From Earliella scabrosa (taxonomy: Eukaryota; Basidiomycota; Agaricomycetes; Polyporales; Polyporaceae), in assembly GCA_022605405.1 (NCBI GenBank), contig JABYQQ010000003.1, positions 1,736,001 through 1,800,000 on the forward strand: a stretch of 64,000 nucleotides of DNA. The letters are read 5' to 3'. Positions 10,515 to 24,346 of the stretch are shown here, piece after piece. The notes under the pieces were generated by a model. The model did no database searches, had not been told where the DNA came from, and worked only from the letters and a program-made list of their open reading frames with translations. Each line of letters starts with the position of its first letter. Position 1 is the first letter of the stretch. The position numbers and the translations under genes were made by a program.

Positions 10515-13500
10515 CTACAGTTTGGTGTATATCAGCATCCGCATTTCATAGTCTTTGTTCACAACCTGAAGTTTCTGATAGGCAAAATTGATTATGTTAC
10601 CATAGTACAGAACATGTTCCCCGTAGACTGCCCCATCATGGAACCATACGCCACCGGACTTGTCTACAAAACGACATATGAAATGCTTCTGCTTCATGTC
10701 TGGGGGATAATACACAATTCCACATAGGCGGTACATCTGATCTATCTCTGGGAATACAATCTGGTTGTCTACACGCACCTTTACATCATGTGTAATAAAT
10801 GCTACAAAGGGTGGTGCACTGACGAACTTGGTGTATTTGACTAGTGGCCGTTCACACTTGGGACAGCTACGTTGTGATTTCTGCATTCTCAGTGCAGTTA
10901 TCCACTTGGAGGTAGTCTTTCCACGGTGATTGCCTAGCTTCTCTGGATTATTTTTCCAAAGACTCTCCAGACAAGTCCACATGACCTCGGACTTGTGTGA
11001 AGATGGAGATGTATACTCACAAGCTCGACATATATAAGATACAGTTAAAACATCATCATCTGGGGCTAATAGATGTCTAGCCAACTCGTACAAATCAGTG
11101 TACTTTGATCCTTGAGGACCCAGTTCAGGATTGACACACGCTAGCATGTTTCTTATAGTGTCACGTGCATCTGCCAATGACAGTGAAGATGTCTTAGAAG
11201 TGGCTTGGCCAAACACCTGAGCCATTTTGGCAAGCACATCACTCTGTGGAGATGCTAAGCAGAGCCACTTGGCTTGACACTGTATATATACAGACAGCAT
11301 GATTGTCATAAGACTATCATATGCACAGCTCCAGTTAAGATTATCCCATGGAATGCCCTTGAACATGGTTCCAGGTGGTGCAGCAGTCGGTTTGATAGGT
11401 TTGGCTCTCTTCTTTGTTTGCTGTTCCTCTACCTCGTCCATGTCACTCTCATCATCTACATTCCGCTTTCTTTTCTCTCTCTTGTCTATTACACTGTTGT
11501 CAATATTTTTCAGTGCCTGAGTTCCCTTTGCTGGAACAAAGTTGGATACATCTCGCTTTCTGGAGGTCTCTTCAGTTCCAGAGTTATCATCTTTGCCAGG
11601 TGGCTTGATAATGGTCCATGGACTATCTTCTGTGGCAGGGTCTATTGGGAATGGTCTCTTGGCTGACCATTTAATAGCCTGGTGCATGTCTTTGGGCATG
11701 AAGTTCTCTCCTTTCCATTGTCGGAAAGAATGAATCAGTTCATTGCGTGTTATACCCACCACATGTGGTGGAACTTGGCCCAAGTAACGCATTTTGGTGA
11801 TCTCATCCAGCAGTTCCAACTCTCTAAACTCTTGCCTTAGACTTCCTGCAATTCCTCCAGTCAACTTGGAGGAGTCAAAAGATTGAACAATAATTGTTCC
11901 CTGTAAAGTGGAGCCCCGGGACAGGCATGTATATACTGACTGGTGAGTTCTGCAGTTCTGCAAATCTACTACATTGTCAGGCCTTGTGCGTCCTTGAGAA
12001 GAAAAGTCCGTCATTGCAAAATTTGGTACAACTGGCACTTGGTCTCTTTCAATCTCCAACACTTTGCCATTAGGGAGTTTGCACTTTACTTGGCGCTTTG
12101 AGTGAGTTAGAGGTACAACATTTTCTGGCAGACCATCAAGTTGAACCTTGGTAGGAGCTGCAGTTAGCTTAATAAACAATGTGTCAAGAGCCAACTTATC
12201 CTCATGGTTAGGTATAGTTCTCGACGTCCACCCAACTACCACACCTTCTGCTCCATTGGTGACACAACACTCTGTAGCCTCATTCACTTTAATCATCACA
12301 GGCATGCCAACACAGATATCTAGTTTACCCGGATGATTATCACTGAGATTATGTGTCAAGTCCCAGAGAGTGTTCTGTAGATCGATATTGACAATGTTGT
12401 TCTTGCGACGAGGATTTACCTTTTTGCGTTGTACTCGCTTGGGAAGTTCTGAAGGATCTCCATCACATGTTAACTTGTCTATTGAATAGAATGACTTCAG
12501 AATCTGACGGTTTTCCTGAGCAAATCGTGTACATCCCATCTCATTAATCTTGTCTCTATAAGAATTCCAAGATGTGATTACAGAGACATTGCGGAACCTT
12601 GGCTGATTGAGTTTAGGCTGATCTGGGCCCCTTCCAGCAACTCTTGACTGTATCAGTCTGATGTCCTCTTCAGTGCAGGCACGATAGCGCAAATTTTCTA
12701 ACGCTGTGCGAAGTTTGGCATCCTCTGGTTTCTGAGATCTCTGTCGCATGTTTTGCCGCAATATCACAACAGTTGTGAACTGGTGCCATAGAGCTTTTCC
12801 TATGGATGCCTTCTGCTTCAAATGATCATGGGTACGATGAATCACCCGGCCAACATCATGTGCATATAGGGGTTTTCCGCTCATTGCCGGAGGCAGCTGT
12901 GCAAAGTCTCCTGCAAAGATCATATTAATTCCACCAAATGGAGCACCATCATTTTGGAGCGCTGAACACATTTTGGAACATATTTTGTACAGACTGTGAC
13001 AGTCTACCATGCTAACTTCATCAATAAAGATATATTGAACAAATCGCAGCCGTTCTCTCACTTGATGCATTGCAGCAATAGACTCTGATGAATCCTTAGA
13101 GCGGAATCCTAACATGGAGTGGTATGTAGAGCCACCAATAAGTGCTGCAGCTGACCCTGTAGGGGCCAAGCACATGAAGCGATAACTCTCTTGTCTTTCT
13201 CCAAAGAAGTAAGACAATGCTTTGATCACTTGAGACTTTCCAGTGCCGGCCATTCCACCAAGATACATTTTGAGATGCTCACCGCATGACTCTACTGCAT
13301 GGTGTGCAACAATGCGGAATGCTCTCTCCTGTTCTTCATTCAGACAGAACTTTTCAATAGTGTTCTCTATGAGTATCCGGGCTTGAGGATCTCTCACTTC
13401 AAAGTCTTTGCACAGAAAGTATTGCTTGTCTACTAGCTTTACTTGATTAACTTCATCGTCTGGAGGAAGCTGAGTATTATTGGGTTGTGTTTTTTGCCCT

Positions 13501-16500
13501 GCCTCTGCGGCTCTCCCTTCCAAGATGTCCTGTCTCAGCTTATCTAGTAATGACTTCCAATTAAGCCCCCCCTTTGGTGCCTGTGGTTTCAGTCTCTTGG
13601 GTATCTTAGGCAATACATGTTCATTCTGCATCTGCATACGGTCCATCCATCCGCATGTTCTCATGATATTCTCCACTGTTGTAACCCGTGACTTTCTCAG
13701 AATTTCAGCATCACTGTCCTGGTTCCAATCATTGGCATTCACAAATTCACGTTCTTTGTCTGCACTAACTGCCTCTCCATCAAACATATATCCCTGGGTT
13801 TCTATCTCATCCATGTCCTCATCACTCATGTTTATAGGATTGCGTCCTCCCCTCTCTGCCTGTTTGCGTTGAGCTGAGAAGTCATCCCGGGCATCGTTGC
13901 ACTCATAGCGGATATGAAAGAACTTCATAATGTCCAGCTGTCTTTCAGAGAAAGAGTACTGTTCAAACACATCATTCCACTGTGTTCCTTCATGGTTTCT
14001 TAGATCCTTTCCAGTTCTCCAAGGTTTGAATAATGTAAGCATAGTCATACAGTATTCTTCACGACTGCCTGAATCTTTGCGTGGAATGGGACCCCCTATG
14101 AAATTGGGAACAAATGACAGCTCCTCATCAAACAATGTGACTTCATGTGTCTCTGCTTGAGGATGCTTTACATGAAAGTGGAAATATGACGGTGCTCTGG
14201 ACTTGGCTTTTGACTGGGCCTTGCTCTCATGCATCAGTTTGGCATTGGATTTGGAAGTCAACAACAGCTCATCTTCTGACTCTTCCTCCTCTTGAGACAA
14301 ACTAGGGGCTCCGCCTGTACATGTTACATCATTTTCCAAGTTGCCCTCATCTCCATCCATTTCATCATCAGACTGTAAAGCACTGGTTTCATCTATGTCG
14401 TACGCGTCAAGCTGTTGCTGTGGATGAGGCTCATCTGAATGGAGCTCTCTAGAGGATAATCCTTCATCAACTTTGTAGTCATTTTCAAAGTCATCAGAAT
14501 CATCAACATTGCTCTGAGGAGTTGGCATTGGATGGATAGACTTGGTGTTTCTGTTCCGCTTTGGAATGGGTCTTTTGTGATACCGCCGAATCCAATCATA
14601 TACGTTTACAGATTCATATTCTGCGGGTCTATACATATAGTCTATTACTGGAGACAAAGCAACAATTTTCCTAGATCCGTCATCTGAGGTATCTTCACAA
14701 TCCACGACTACTGTAGACTTGCCTTCCTTGGCGATGTCCTTGGAGTCTCCCCATGCCCGCATTACCTCCAAAACATAACCTCGCCAGTAACATGGTCGGA
14801 ACTGATGACTTGTATAGTGGTCAGGATGTTTTAACAGATACATAGATGCCATTGGGCCTCCAATTTCGGAAGCAGCAGTGAGCGCATTAACCATCTTGGT
14901 TATCAAACTTCTCGCCTTATCCTTGGCTGAACGGTCTCCTCCCAGTAACTCTGCATTACGCTCAAATATCTTCTCTATGGACTGGAACATGACATGGGTT
15001 TTGAGAGGAGTCTTGGTGATATAATCAGCAACATAAGCAATGACTGACTTGATGGCAGTTCCTGACAGCAAACTGGTCACATCATGATTACAGCGAAGCA
15101 AGTATGACACCGCTGGAGTAAATGTATTGAGCCATGCCTCACCTTTCTTCATAATTAAAGCACCTGTCTCTGGATCTACAGCTGTTTCTGTGTAAACTTC
15201 TCTGAGGAATCTTGCCTTGCAAACTTTGGTAACTGGATCGGTGCAGCCTCTATTGTCAACCTCTTGCATGCCACCTTGAGAACCCTTGGGCACTCTGCCT
15301 TTCTTGTTACGAGTTGTGCATTTATGGACATTGGATGTGTACAAAATTTCATCCACTTCCTTTACATATTTTCCCCACCATGTAAGATATTCCATGCATT
15401 TTTGACAATCCAGATCGTTCTCATGGTTGCATTTGGGTGGTGGTACCTTAGGCAGTTGTTCTGTTGGGCTTACTCTGAAGGGATTTTTCAACTTACAGTC
15501 CTCTATCTCTTCTTTTACTGATTCCATGTCTCCATTCAGAAATTCTCCTTTGTGCACACTTTCAAGATACTCCACCATCTCCTTCTGAAACAATGAGTCT
15601 GGATCCATAATGCGGTCCCGAATCTCTTGGGGCGTTAAAGAGTTTCTAATCCATACCAGCATATGGAGATGCAATGTCAGGCGGCCTTGTTGTTCTACTG
15701 TGCCATAATAACCAGCAGTGTCGCCATATAGGCCCCTCCGGTCCAGACCCTCCCCAAGCACATGCTTTAGAAACAACTTCACCACCATATTGAAAAATCT
15801 AGCTCCTGCCACAGGATTGTTAGCAATGAGACGTAGTCGTTCATCTGCATCTCTAAAGCTGGGAACAAATGTCTCCTTGGTGTCTGCCATATACAATGCC
15901 ACTGGGTGCTTTACGTCCGCTGGAGCAAACGTAATAAACCAGGATGGTGCCCCCAGATATGACACCAAGGACCAGATCTCCTGGCGCATGTATTTCTTGC
16001 TTGTAATAGATCCCTGCACCCTATGATTCACATGGTCTAAATCATTAAGGACCTTAAAGCACTCCTTCTCTTCAGGAGTTTCAGGTTTGACAGGTCCAGT
16101 TTTGAGTCGTTCAATGATGTCCTGCAAGGTGGCCAAGTCAATATTAATAATCCGTTGAGCGATGTCTTTAAATTTGTTACGGTCAGCCAGAATATATCCT
16201 CCGGTTGTTGCTTTTTTCATTTGTTCATGATTGAGTGCCACCAGGGGAAACAAGGGCTCTAACTGGAATCTCTTGTCATGGTACATCAACAATTGCTGTT
16301 TGCGACGTTCCTCGGAAACTGGCTTGCGCCCATGACTACACATATTATTAAGCCCTCCCAGACCATATGGGAACAGCCAGGGAAACATCTGAGGATATAA
16401 TTGCGGATTGTCATAAATGCTTTCCGGTTGCTTGGCTTGTCCTATCCCCAAAGCTTTCCCATTTGACTTGAAGTGCTCCACAGCACGAGCTGTAATCTCA

Positions 16501-18458
16501 TATGGTCTCATATCTGCCAGCTGGGAAAGTTTGGTTCCTGTAAGACCATGAACAACAAAAGGGCAGTCTCCATGTTCTACACCATCATCCACATCTGTGT
16601 CATTAACAGCTGCTGCCTCAGGGTCCTTATTTGACGCCATACTTTGAGTATAGTTCACTACAACAGGAGGCTCATCTTCAGGATACGCTTCCAAGTTTTC
16701 ATAAGAAATATCAAGATCAGCGTAGTCAGAGTGATTAAGCTTCAGCCACTCCAGGGCCTCTTTAACTTTGTTTCTTCTAACCAACATTGGTGTGCGCTTG
16801 TACTCACGGTATGTGGGGATAGTCGGTCCAATGTACATAAATGCCAGCACCTCATCCAACTCTGCACGAGCTGGAGGTAATGCTTTATGCACTTTGGGCA
16901 TTGGTAATGAATGACTTACTACATTGGCTTTCATCTTCGACATCCCAGATACATGCACCTTAACAATGCATATATTGTGTTTGACTCTTGATATCAAAAG
17001 TTTCTCCGTCCAGCTTAGTCCTTGCAACTGTGGTGGAACTTCACCAATCCACAGACCATTTGCAAGACTATCACTTGGCATTTTGCCACATCTGAGATCC
17101 TTCAGACACGACAAACACACTTTGTTACAGCCTTGCAGGACTACTGGGCCAGTAATGTCCTCAATTGCGTCATCAGATGAAACACGTTCTTTGCGTGTTA
17201 CAGGTCCGTCTGGAACAAGCAAATTCATGTCAAGTTCACATTGATCCATTGGTTGAAGCTCAGCATTTTTGGTGAGTAATCCACATACCGCACATGCAGA
17301 TTCCAGGTAGTTCTCCACTTGTATATCATTTGCAAACCCACTAATAATTTGTTGTTCTAGATCTCGTGTTAATGGAGTAGGTGGGAAGTTGGCAGGTTTG
17401 GGATCTACTATCTGATTCAATTGACGTTTACGACAAGTTTGGGTCCGTTCTCTGCCTGACTTAATCGGCCCAGTGCAGACAAAGACACATACGTATTTTG
17501 GACATACTGAACAGCGATGGGATAGTAACTGCTTAGCAATAGAATCTTTAGAGTGATGTTTGGTCACATCTGAAAGTCCATGTTTTAAAGCCACATCACG
17601 CAAATTTGGCTTGGTCAGCTTGGCTGCCAAAATCTCTAATGGCACTTCAACTCCTACTGCCCGCATATTGGGGATAAAGGTCTCTACGGAATTGTAGGAC
17701 AAGTAGCGATATTGCTCCCCACTGCTTAGATTGCCCATTGTACTATACTGCTGCAAGTCTTCTGCAAGCCAAGATCTGGCGGTGCCTCGTCCTCCATTAT
17801 TATTGGTACGCATAGGACGCTCACCTCCGGAACAGCTCAGAGGTATATTCTCTCTGTAATGAAGACAATGGTGCACGTTCTGCAATCTGCCTCCCTCTGA
17901 TATCATAATATGACCCATACTTCTGAGACGTGCAAGATTATCATGTCGGAGAAAAAGCATTCGAGATAGTCTGACTCTAATAAGAGTCACCATGCTTGCC
18001 ACTTCGACCACTTGAACGTTGTAACTATGGGTTAGATCACATTTGCAGTCCAGGTATTCACTAACTCTGGGGTGCATATGTGCCCATGGAATATATTCTG
18101 AACCATGTGTATATGTGGGAGTGCTTGCTATAAGGGTGCCTCCCATAACCCTGCCCTCAAGGGGCGCAGAACTTGCCAAGGGGGTGTCTGCTAAACCCAG
18201 TACATAAGGCACTGCCTCGCTAACAGTATTCCCCAAGCACGTAATGATTCCATCTGCACAAACGCATTAGACACTGATGCACAAAGATGAGCATAGAAAC
18301 ATACCGTCATTCCCAATTATAATGGTTCCTTCAAGAGACCACAGCTCAGTAGTCTTGGTTACAGCCATAATGGCTGAACTAAAAGTTAGGCTATACAGCA
18401 GTCCATACAGTAATGGAAACGCTGATAGAAGCATGAGGGGTAGATAGGAGTGTTGCAT
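10515..18458 (-). mobile_element. Helitron 1: RepHel transposase with a C-terminal USP-like cysteine-peptidase domain
   Basis: Minus strand, exons 18305-18458 and 10515-18253 (51-nt intron), about 2,630 residues. The long exon has Helitron N-terminal Cys clusters (CSVCPKYVC, CAVCGLL, CLSCLKDLRCG). A rolling-circle Rep domain follows, with HLH (GRLTLHLHMLVWI, about 15,660-15,690) and paired Tyr (YVADYITK, about 15,020). The SF1 Pif1-like helicase has Walker A GGMAGTGKSQV (~13,245), FIDEVSMVD, GDFAQLPPA, LRQNMRQ, DFSSQGRT and CLSRGSTLQG. After a charged linker, the last ~300 residues hold NWSCAYDSL and HFICRFVDKSGGVWFHDG, which match the Cys and His boxes of ubiquitin-specific-protease-like peptidases. 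The first exon encodes a hydrophobic N-terminus (LMLLSAFPLLYGLLYSL). The frame has no lesions, so the element may be active or recently so. The true TC and CTRR termini were not located. Confidence 0.93.
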
Positions 18459-18577
18459 GCTCACAGAGAGATAGTTGGAGTTGGAAGAACAGGGATGAGG
18501 CGTCTATTGCGTTGTTCAACTTTGCCACGTGGCGAATTATCTTCTATGCCCTCAAGAACTCGAAATATCATCTTTGC

Positions 18578-18597
18578 GGTTCTTGTTTGCAAGAACC
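18578..18597. repeat. Perfect short hairpin next to Helitron 1
   Basis: GGTTCTTG (18578-18585), TTTG loop, CAAGAACC (18590-18597): an 8-bp perfect stem about 120 bases upstream of the Helitron 1 first exon. The surrounding 18459-18823 has no gene I can support. No CTRR follows within 15 bases on either strand, so it is not a standard Helitron 3' end. Confidence 0.5.
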
Positions 18598-18823
18598 ATG
18601 TGGATAAGTGGCACAACTGTTGAACTGGCAACCCAACAACTGAATTGCAGTATTCTAACCATCCAGACGTGTTACATTAAGAACTCGCAAACACAAACGC
18701 ATAGCATAGCAACGAAGAGAGGAGAGACACCAATTGAGACGTCAACAATACCGAGTCTACCAACTGCATCTGTTGAAGATGCCCGCAAAAGAAACCCATC
18801 GTACAAAACTGGATCTAATCTCT

Positions 18824-21800
18824 CTAGACCGCACGGCTGTTCCACTTCGCAATCAGTGCCACACCGTACAGATTCATCGACAACGCCATCTTGGCCTCGT
18901 TGAATGCGGACATCTTGTCCTGCCTGGAGGGTGGAATGGGGTAGGTGTTGACGCTGTGGTAGACGATGGCCAGGTCGCCGTACTCCAAGTCGAAAGGCAA
19001 GCGAGGGAGCGAGGTCAGCATTTCATGATGGTAGCGCTTGTCGTGCTCCTTGTTGGTATGGAAGTACTCGCGCGCATCCCAAATACCAACTGACACAGAG
19101 TCAGCCCCAGGTAACCCTAAGCAAGATAGAATGACGTACTTTCATCAGCAGTTGTCCAGCTGGTCTTGTCTCGCATCTCCAGAAGGGAGCGAGAAGGGTT
19201 GGCATCGGAACGAGCGCGAACAGGCCCCTTCTTCTGCTGCAGACGAGAAGGGGTAGCACCCATACCCCGGAGGGAGGGCACTGCAAAGACATCATCAATG
19301 GTGATACATAGGAACTGGCAATTACAACTTACCAGTACGGGCATTTGCTGAAGTATCCGAGGGAAACGTGCGGAAGACCAGGGCTACCTGCTTTTCTTCG
19401 GGTCCACCAGCGGTAAAGTTCTGAAGGCCTAGGACCCGCTCACCAAACACAGTGCCATAGAACGCAGTCGCCCGCTCTATCTCACCACGCAGTGGAACAC
19501 CAAGCACCTCCTTGATCATCTTGTGTTGCTCTTTCTGCATCTGCGTGGGCCAGACAATGTGGCAGCCCACTGCGACAACCACAGTCGCACAGATGAGACG
19601 TGGAGGAGGCGTACCAGTGGGCAGCTTGGCAGCGAGAACCTTGTTCTTGGCCCCTGTGTAGAGGTAGGGGATGGCAAACAGAGGGTTAGCTCTAGCAGGG
19701 TTGATGACGAGAGGGTCATCCCGAACACCATCGCTGCTGAACAACACCAGCTCCATAAGCGATCTATATGGAGATATAAGCAATCACCAACAGGAAATCA
19801 ATCCGTAAGATCACATACGCAGCATCCACATCATATGGCCCCTCAAGAATATGTTCTCCCAGCAAGGCTGAACTGAGAGAGTGGGAGCCAGTGTCGATAA
19901 CACATGGCCTGGGAGATAAAGTATGAGTCTTTGCTGACAGACACAAAAGGTTTACTGACCTGCAGGTGGGCAGGGACCCATACGTGGAACGCAAGAGGTC
20001 ACACAACGCTCCAGGTGTCTCATAGTCGAGGATGCCATCATTGATGTGGTCCAGATGGCGAAGTCCAACTTCATTCTGTAGTTCTCTCTCCGCAGCCTTC
20101 GCTTTAGCCGTAGCAACAGCGAGCGCAACAACATCGTCTCTGAAATATAAACCGCAATATGTCAGAGTCAACACAGCATTGCAATTATATGACAACGTAC
20201 TCAATGAAGTGAACTGAACGACCTTTGCCCTTTGTCTGCGCCTGTGATTCGCCACTATGGGACCATGAGTTAGAGCGCAAGTCTGTCAAAAATAATTTGA
20301 GGCGGCAACTTACTTGTCCATGTCTTCATCCACTGGAGCGACGTTCTCTGACTCTTCTTCTGGCTCCTCTGACTGGCCAAGAGTCACACCTTGCATTCTG
20401 AAGCACGCATTTCAGATATTGGAAAAACACGTATTATTAAAACGACGACATACTGATCCGTAACCTGCTCCACATCGCTACCCATGCCTGTGTCCGTGGT
20501 GTTCATAAAGAGCCTCGCCTGCTGGCGATATCTAGGAATCATAACATAGATAAGAAAAGAGAAGATGATGTACCATAACGAAAGGATTACTTTTTGGAAG
20601 AGGGATCAACATTGGGAGGGTTAAAGAAGTCATCCGCAGAGCTATGCCGCATGAGACAGTAGAGAGATGACAACAGTATGGAGCCTTACTTCGGGGCCTT
20701 GGTGCCCTTGACAGTCTTGGACGGCGTGGCCTGGACTTGCTTGGCCACAGTCTGGCGACGGGGAAGGGGACGAGTGACGCGGCTGGACTGCCCCACCTCG
20801 CCCACAGCCTTCTTGCCACGAGGAGTCGGGGCAGGGGTTCTATGTGTCTGGCGTCAGCAATTGACATCGAGAGAAGCACATAAGATGTACGTACTTCTTC
20901 TGAGCAGTGCGAGGAGGAGTGTTCTCAACCATCTCCACGTCATCGTCATCATCATCCACGGGAGTGCTGGAGCAAGGGGTTAAATAAGAGTCAAAGCATT
21001 GACTAAACGGACATACGAAGGACGTTTCTTCTTGGACGGAGAGGCTCTGTTAAACTCTAGTCAGCAAAGAGAGTATGTCAAGTGCCAACCAACGTACTCC
21101 GCCTCAGACTCCTCATCCGAGTAAGACCTATCTCTGTTGATAAGCAGGATGCAAAGTGAAAGTAACAGAAACACCCACGTCTTAGCCCTCTTGTTGCCAG
21201 AGGGAGTAACGCCTTTGGGAGCAACCCCAAACTTGGGCTTATTGACAGCCTTGTCCTTGCTGTCAAGGTGTAAGAGCAGATACTGGCCAGCGCGAAAAAC
21301 CACGTACTGGGGAGAGGGGCTGCCCTGGCTCTCAGGCATCTCACCTGCTGCACGAGAGCGACTAAAAGAGTGTCAGCAAAGCAGATGGGAGGCTGACATG
21401 TTATCAAAGACGCACCGAGCCTTGGGGCTGGGAGGAGTGACAGCCCGGCCACGTCTCTTGGCCAGACGGGTGTCAACTGCAACATAGTCGCGATCGTCCT
21501 CGTCCTCGTCGTCATCGTGCTCCTGCATGGCGCCCTTCTTCCTACGAGGGACCTCCTCATCCCTACATATGGCTAGTCAGACCATAAGCCATAGTCATCA
21601 TCAATTGCACTCACGATATATCCTCTGCGGTGACCTCCTCAAAGGACTCTTCATCGTCCCGCACCTCCCCTTCCTTTTCAGCGTCATCTTCGTCGACCTC
21701 TTCAGCCTCCTCATCGACAGGAGGCATCGTCTCAGGACTGTACAATCAAAGATTAGACAGGTAAGACAGCCACTCAGCAGAGAACTACGAACCTCTCTTC

Positions 21801-22230
21801 GCGCGTCACTGCAGCACGGCCACGACGACCTTTGACTCTGGAAGACCATCAGAAATGCAAAGAGAAGTACAACTACGAGACGCACGAAGGAGCTTTGACC
21901 ACTTCAACCTCCTCCTCTTGATCGACGTCCGAAGGCACCTCCTCCGGACTGCTCAAGTCAGCGATGCGTCGGTAATGAGAAGAGACAGATACATACGTCA
22001 AAGGTTTTTTGGCGGTTGCACGTCCACGACCGCCTTTGGCACTGGAGGGCAAGGCTGAGTCGCGGGAGTTAAGATAATACAATGGTGACATACGCTGGGG
22101 TGGGTTTGGGAGTGCCAGCTGTGGATGCCTTCTTTGGCGTGGCTGCAGTCTTCTCTACCTTGACGGGAGTAGCCTTCGCCGCCTTGGCCTTGGCAGAGGG
22201 AACGCGAGTACGAGCAGGACGAGCAGACAT
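18824..22230 (-). CDS. Large multi-exon chromatin-like protein of unknown family
   Basis: Minus strand, ATG at 22230 (MSARPARTRVPSAKAKAAKA), stop near 18824, about 20 short exons separated by ~45-60 nt introns. The N-terminal part is Lys/Ala/Pro-rich like a histone tail. It continues with repeated basic patches (GGRGRATAKK, KGRRGRAAV, AKRRGRAV) alternating with acidic runs (DVDQEEEVEVV, DEEAEEVDEDDAEKEGE, EDEDDRDYV, DDDDDDVEM). The C-terminal third is more globular (ALLGEHILEGPYDVDAA, LMELVLFSSDGVRDDPLVIN, GTVFGERVLGLQNF) and ends ...ALIAKWNSRAV. The RGR patches are AT-hook-like but lack the canonical GRP core. I infer a nuclear DNA- or nucleosome-associated protein; no enzyme domain seen. 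Confidence 0.6.
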
Positions 22231-22971
22231 GGTTGAAGTCAAGAAAGATGGTGAGGTGAGATGAGACGAAGAAGGGCGAAAGAAGTCTAGTCGAGTGGGG
22301 GGTAGAGCGCGAAGAGGTCGAACTCTGGGGGCGGGCAGGGAAACTTGCGGATCTTTATATGTTTGAATGATAGGACCCAGAACACCGCGGTCCCCAAACA
22401 CCATTGCAGCCAGCCCGCCACCCGGAGTCTGGGCAAGGGCGGACAGGGGTCTAAAGTTATCCGAGACGACGGGGTGTTTACCGGCATGAATACGCGAAAT
22501 GAGGTCAAAGTACAGTCACTGTGTGCAGAACCTGATTCTCTGATTTTGTGTGTAAGCTGTGTAGTTGTATCAGCCTGGCACCTCTATAAACATGGTGTAT
22601 GACACCCATGAAGAACCAACGCGTTGGAGAAATGCCAACCAAAACAGAGTAAGCCCCAGCTGGTGAGCGCTAGCAACAGGGCCCTCGCTTGCTGTAGCTA
22701 GCCTCCGCCCGCGGGTCGGTTGGGCGGCACGGTCGTCCACGCAGTCTGAATGACTAGGCGAGCCGCAACCGCAGGAATCTGAAACATCGTCTGTGCATCC
22801 GTCGTGGAGATTACGCAAACTGGGCTGGTCACGCAGAGCCCAGCCTTGGCAGATCGACGGACTCGTTCGACTCTGGGTCGCATTCGACATCCCCTCATCT
22901 TTGCCTCCTCCATTCACCAGTCTCACAACAACCCCTCGTCCATCAAGCCCAACCGTTCATCTTTCAAACAG

Positions 22972-24291
22972 ATGTCTTACCTAGCCCAACTGCGCGCTGA
23001 TCCTGAGAAGTATCGTAAGAAACTCACCCTTTACTATATTCATCCGCTTCTGATAACGGTGAGAATAGGTAGTCTCCTGGAGAAGGAGATGGAGAAGGCA
23101 GTTGAGGGGCCGCACACCACCCCTTGCCGTCAACTGTACACCCTAGGAAGCGTAAGTTGGGTTTCTTAAGTTAAGCACGTCTCTCACCATACTGACGGTA
23201 TATACATAGAATATGGACTTCGACAGCTTTGCATCTGTGCTTGAGCGTCGCAAAGGACGCTGCTTGATGCTGGTCTACAAGCAACCCCCAGTGCCAGACG
23301 AGATAGAGGAGGTTGTTGTCACACTGCAGGGATATCTTTTGGAGTCCATACTTCCCCCCATGCGTCAGTCCCAGTGAGTTGTCATTTCCATTCAGGCCAC
23401 GTACCGCTCCATCTTCATCTCTCTTCATTGTTGCAGCATGCCCCGCAACCAGAACCGTCTCATCGACTTGAAGCAGGCTGTGACCCTGACCGGTCTTGGG
23501 TCTCAACGCTTCCATACTGCCGTTCGTGGAGTGAGCGCGGTATATCAGGCATTCAAGATGCATCTCTCTGCTCAGGGATGTCAGCTGCGGACTTGGGCTC
23601 CAGGATGTGATGCGGGGCAAAGTTTGACGTTGACTTTCAGCAACCGCATTCTCATGTCTGCGAAGGATGCTGAGGGAGAGACAAAGCAAGATCTTGGGCT
23701 AGTTGTGGACCCCTTCAACATCCTTCGGCCTCTCCTCCGCACCGAAGTCCACACCCTCGAGAACAACGTGGACTACTGGAAACGCACCTTGGGTAGCACG
23801 TCTGCAGGCGCCACGTAAGTGCCCATCCCTCATCCCCCACGCCTTGCAGTCTGATATTTGTCAGACTCCGGTTTGAGTTGTATAAACCGGAGCTCTTCAA
23901 CCTGAGCAACATGGTGGAAGTGCAGGTCAGCTTTCAGGTTGTCCGCGTGGGTCGACACGACTATGTGTTCGTTCCGAAGCTGCGAGCGATGTGTCTTCTC
24001 GGACGGGACGCGGAATGGGTAAGCATGTCTTTGCAGTTTCAGCGGCACAATGTTCGGACTGACGTTGATGGTATTCTGCCCAATCAGGACTATAACGCAG
24101 CTGCAATTGAGGCTATCGCCAAGGCCCCAGCGTCGCCTCAGAAGAGAATCAAGCGTAAGGTTGGATACCCAGATGGTGGTGAGGGGCAGGACGGCGCTGT
24201 CAGGCCTCCAGAACGTGCCATGAAGCGCCTGTGTTTAGACGACGATAGCGAGGAGGATGGTTCTCACGCTGACGATACCATGAGGCGCTGA
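22972..24291 (+). CDS. Unrecognised spliced protein with a basic/acidic C-terminus
   Basis: Exons 22972-23014, 23069-23151, 23210-23373, 23437-23814, 23865-24291 keep phase throughout. The protein starts MSYLAQLRADPEKYRSLLEK and is about 365 residues. The middle is mixed globular (RKGRCLMLVYKQPPVPDEIE, FHTAVRGVSAVYQAFKMHLS, DPFNILRPLLRTEVHTLE). The C-terminus has a likely nuclear localisation signal (SPQKRIKRKV) and an acidic tail (LDDDSEEDG). It is head-to-head with the chromatin-like gene ending upstream at 22230 (742 bases between starts), so the two may share a promoter. No domain recognised. Its 3' end converges on the gene ending at 24347, 55 bases away. Confidence 0.6.
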
Positions 24292-24346
24292 GTTCCCAGG
24301 ATTGCATATTCATACGATTTAGCGATGCTCTTACATATTTGTCCGT

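Noticed and set aside
23581..24048. A very short (18-nt) GTAAGC...GCAG intron near 24,018-24,035
   Set aside because: Reading straight through is open and keeps the frame, so no intron is needed.
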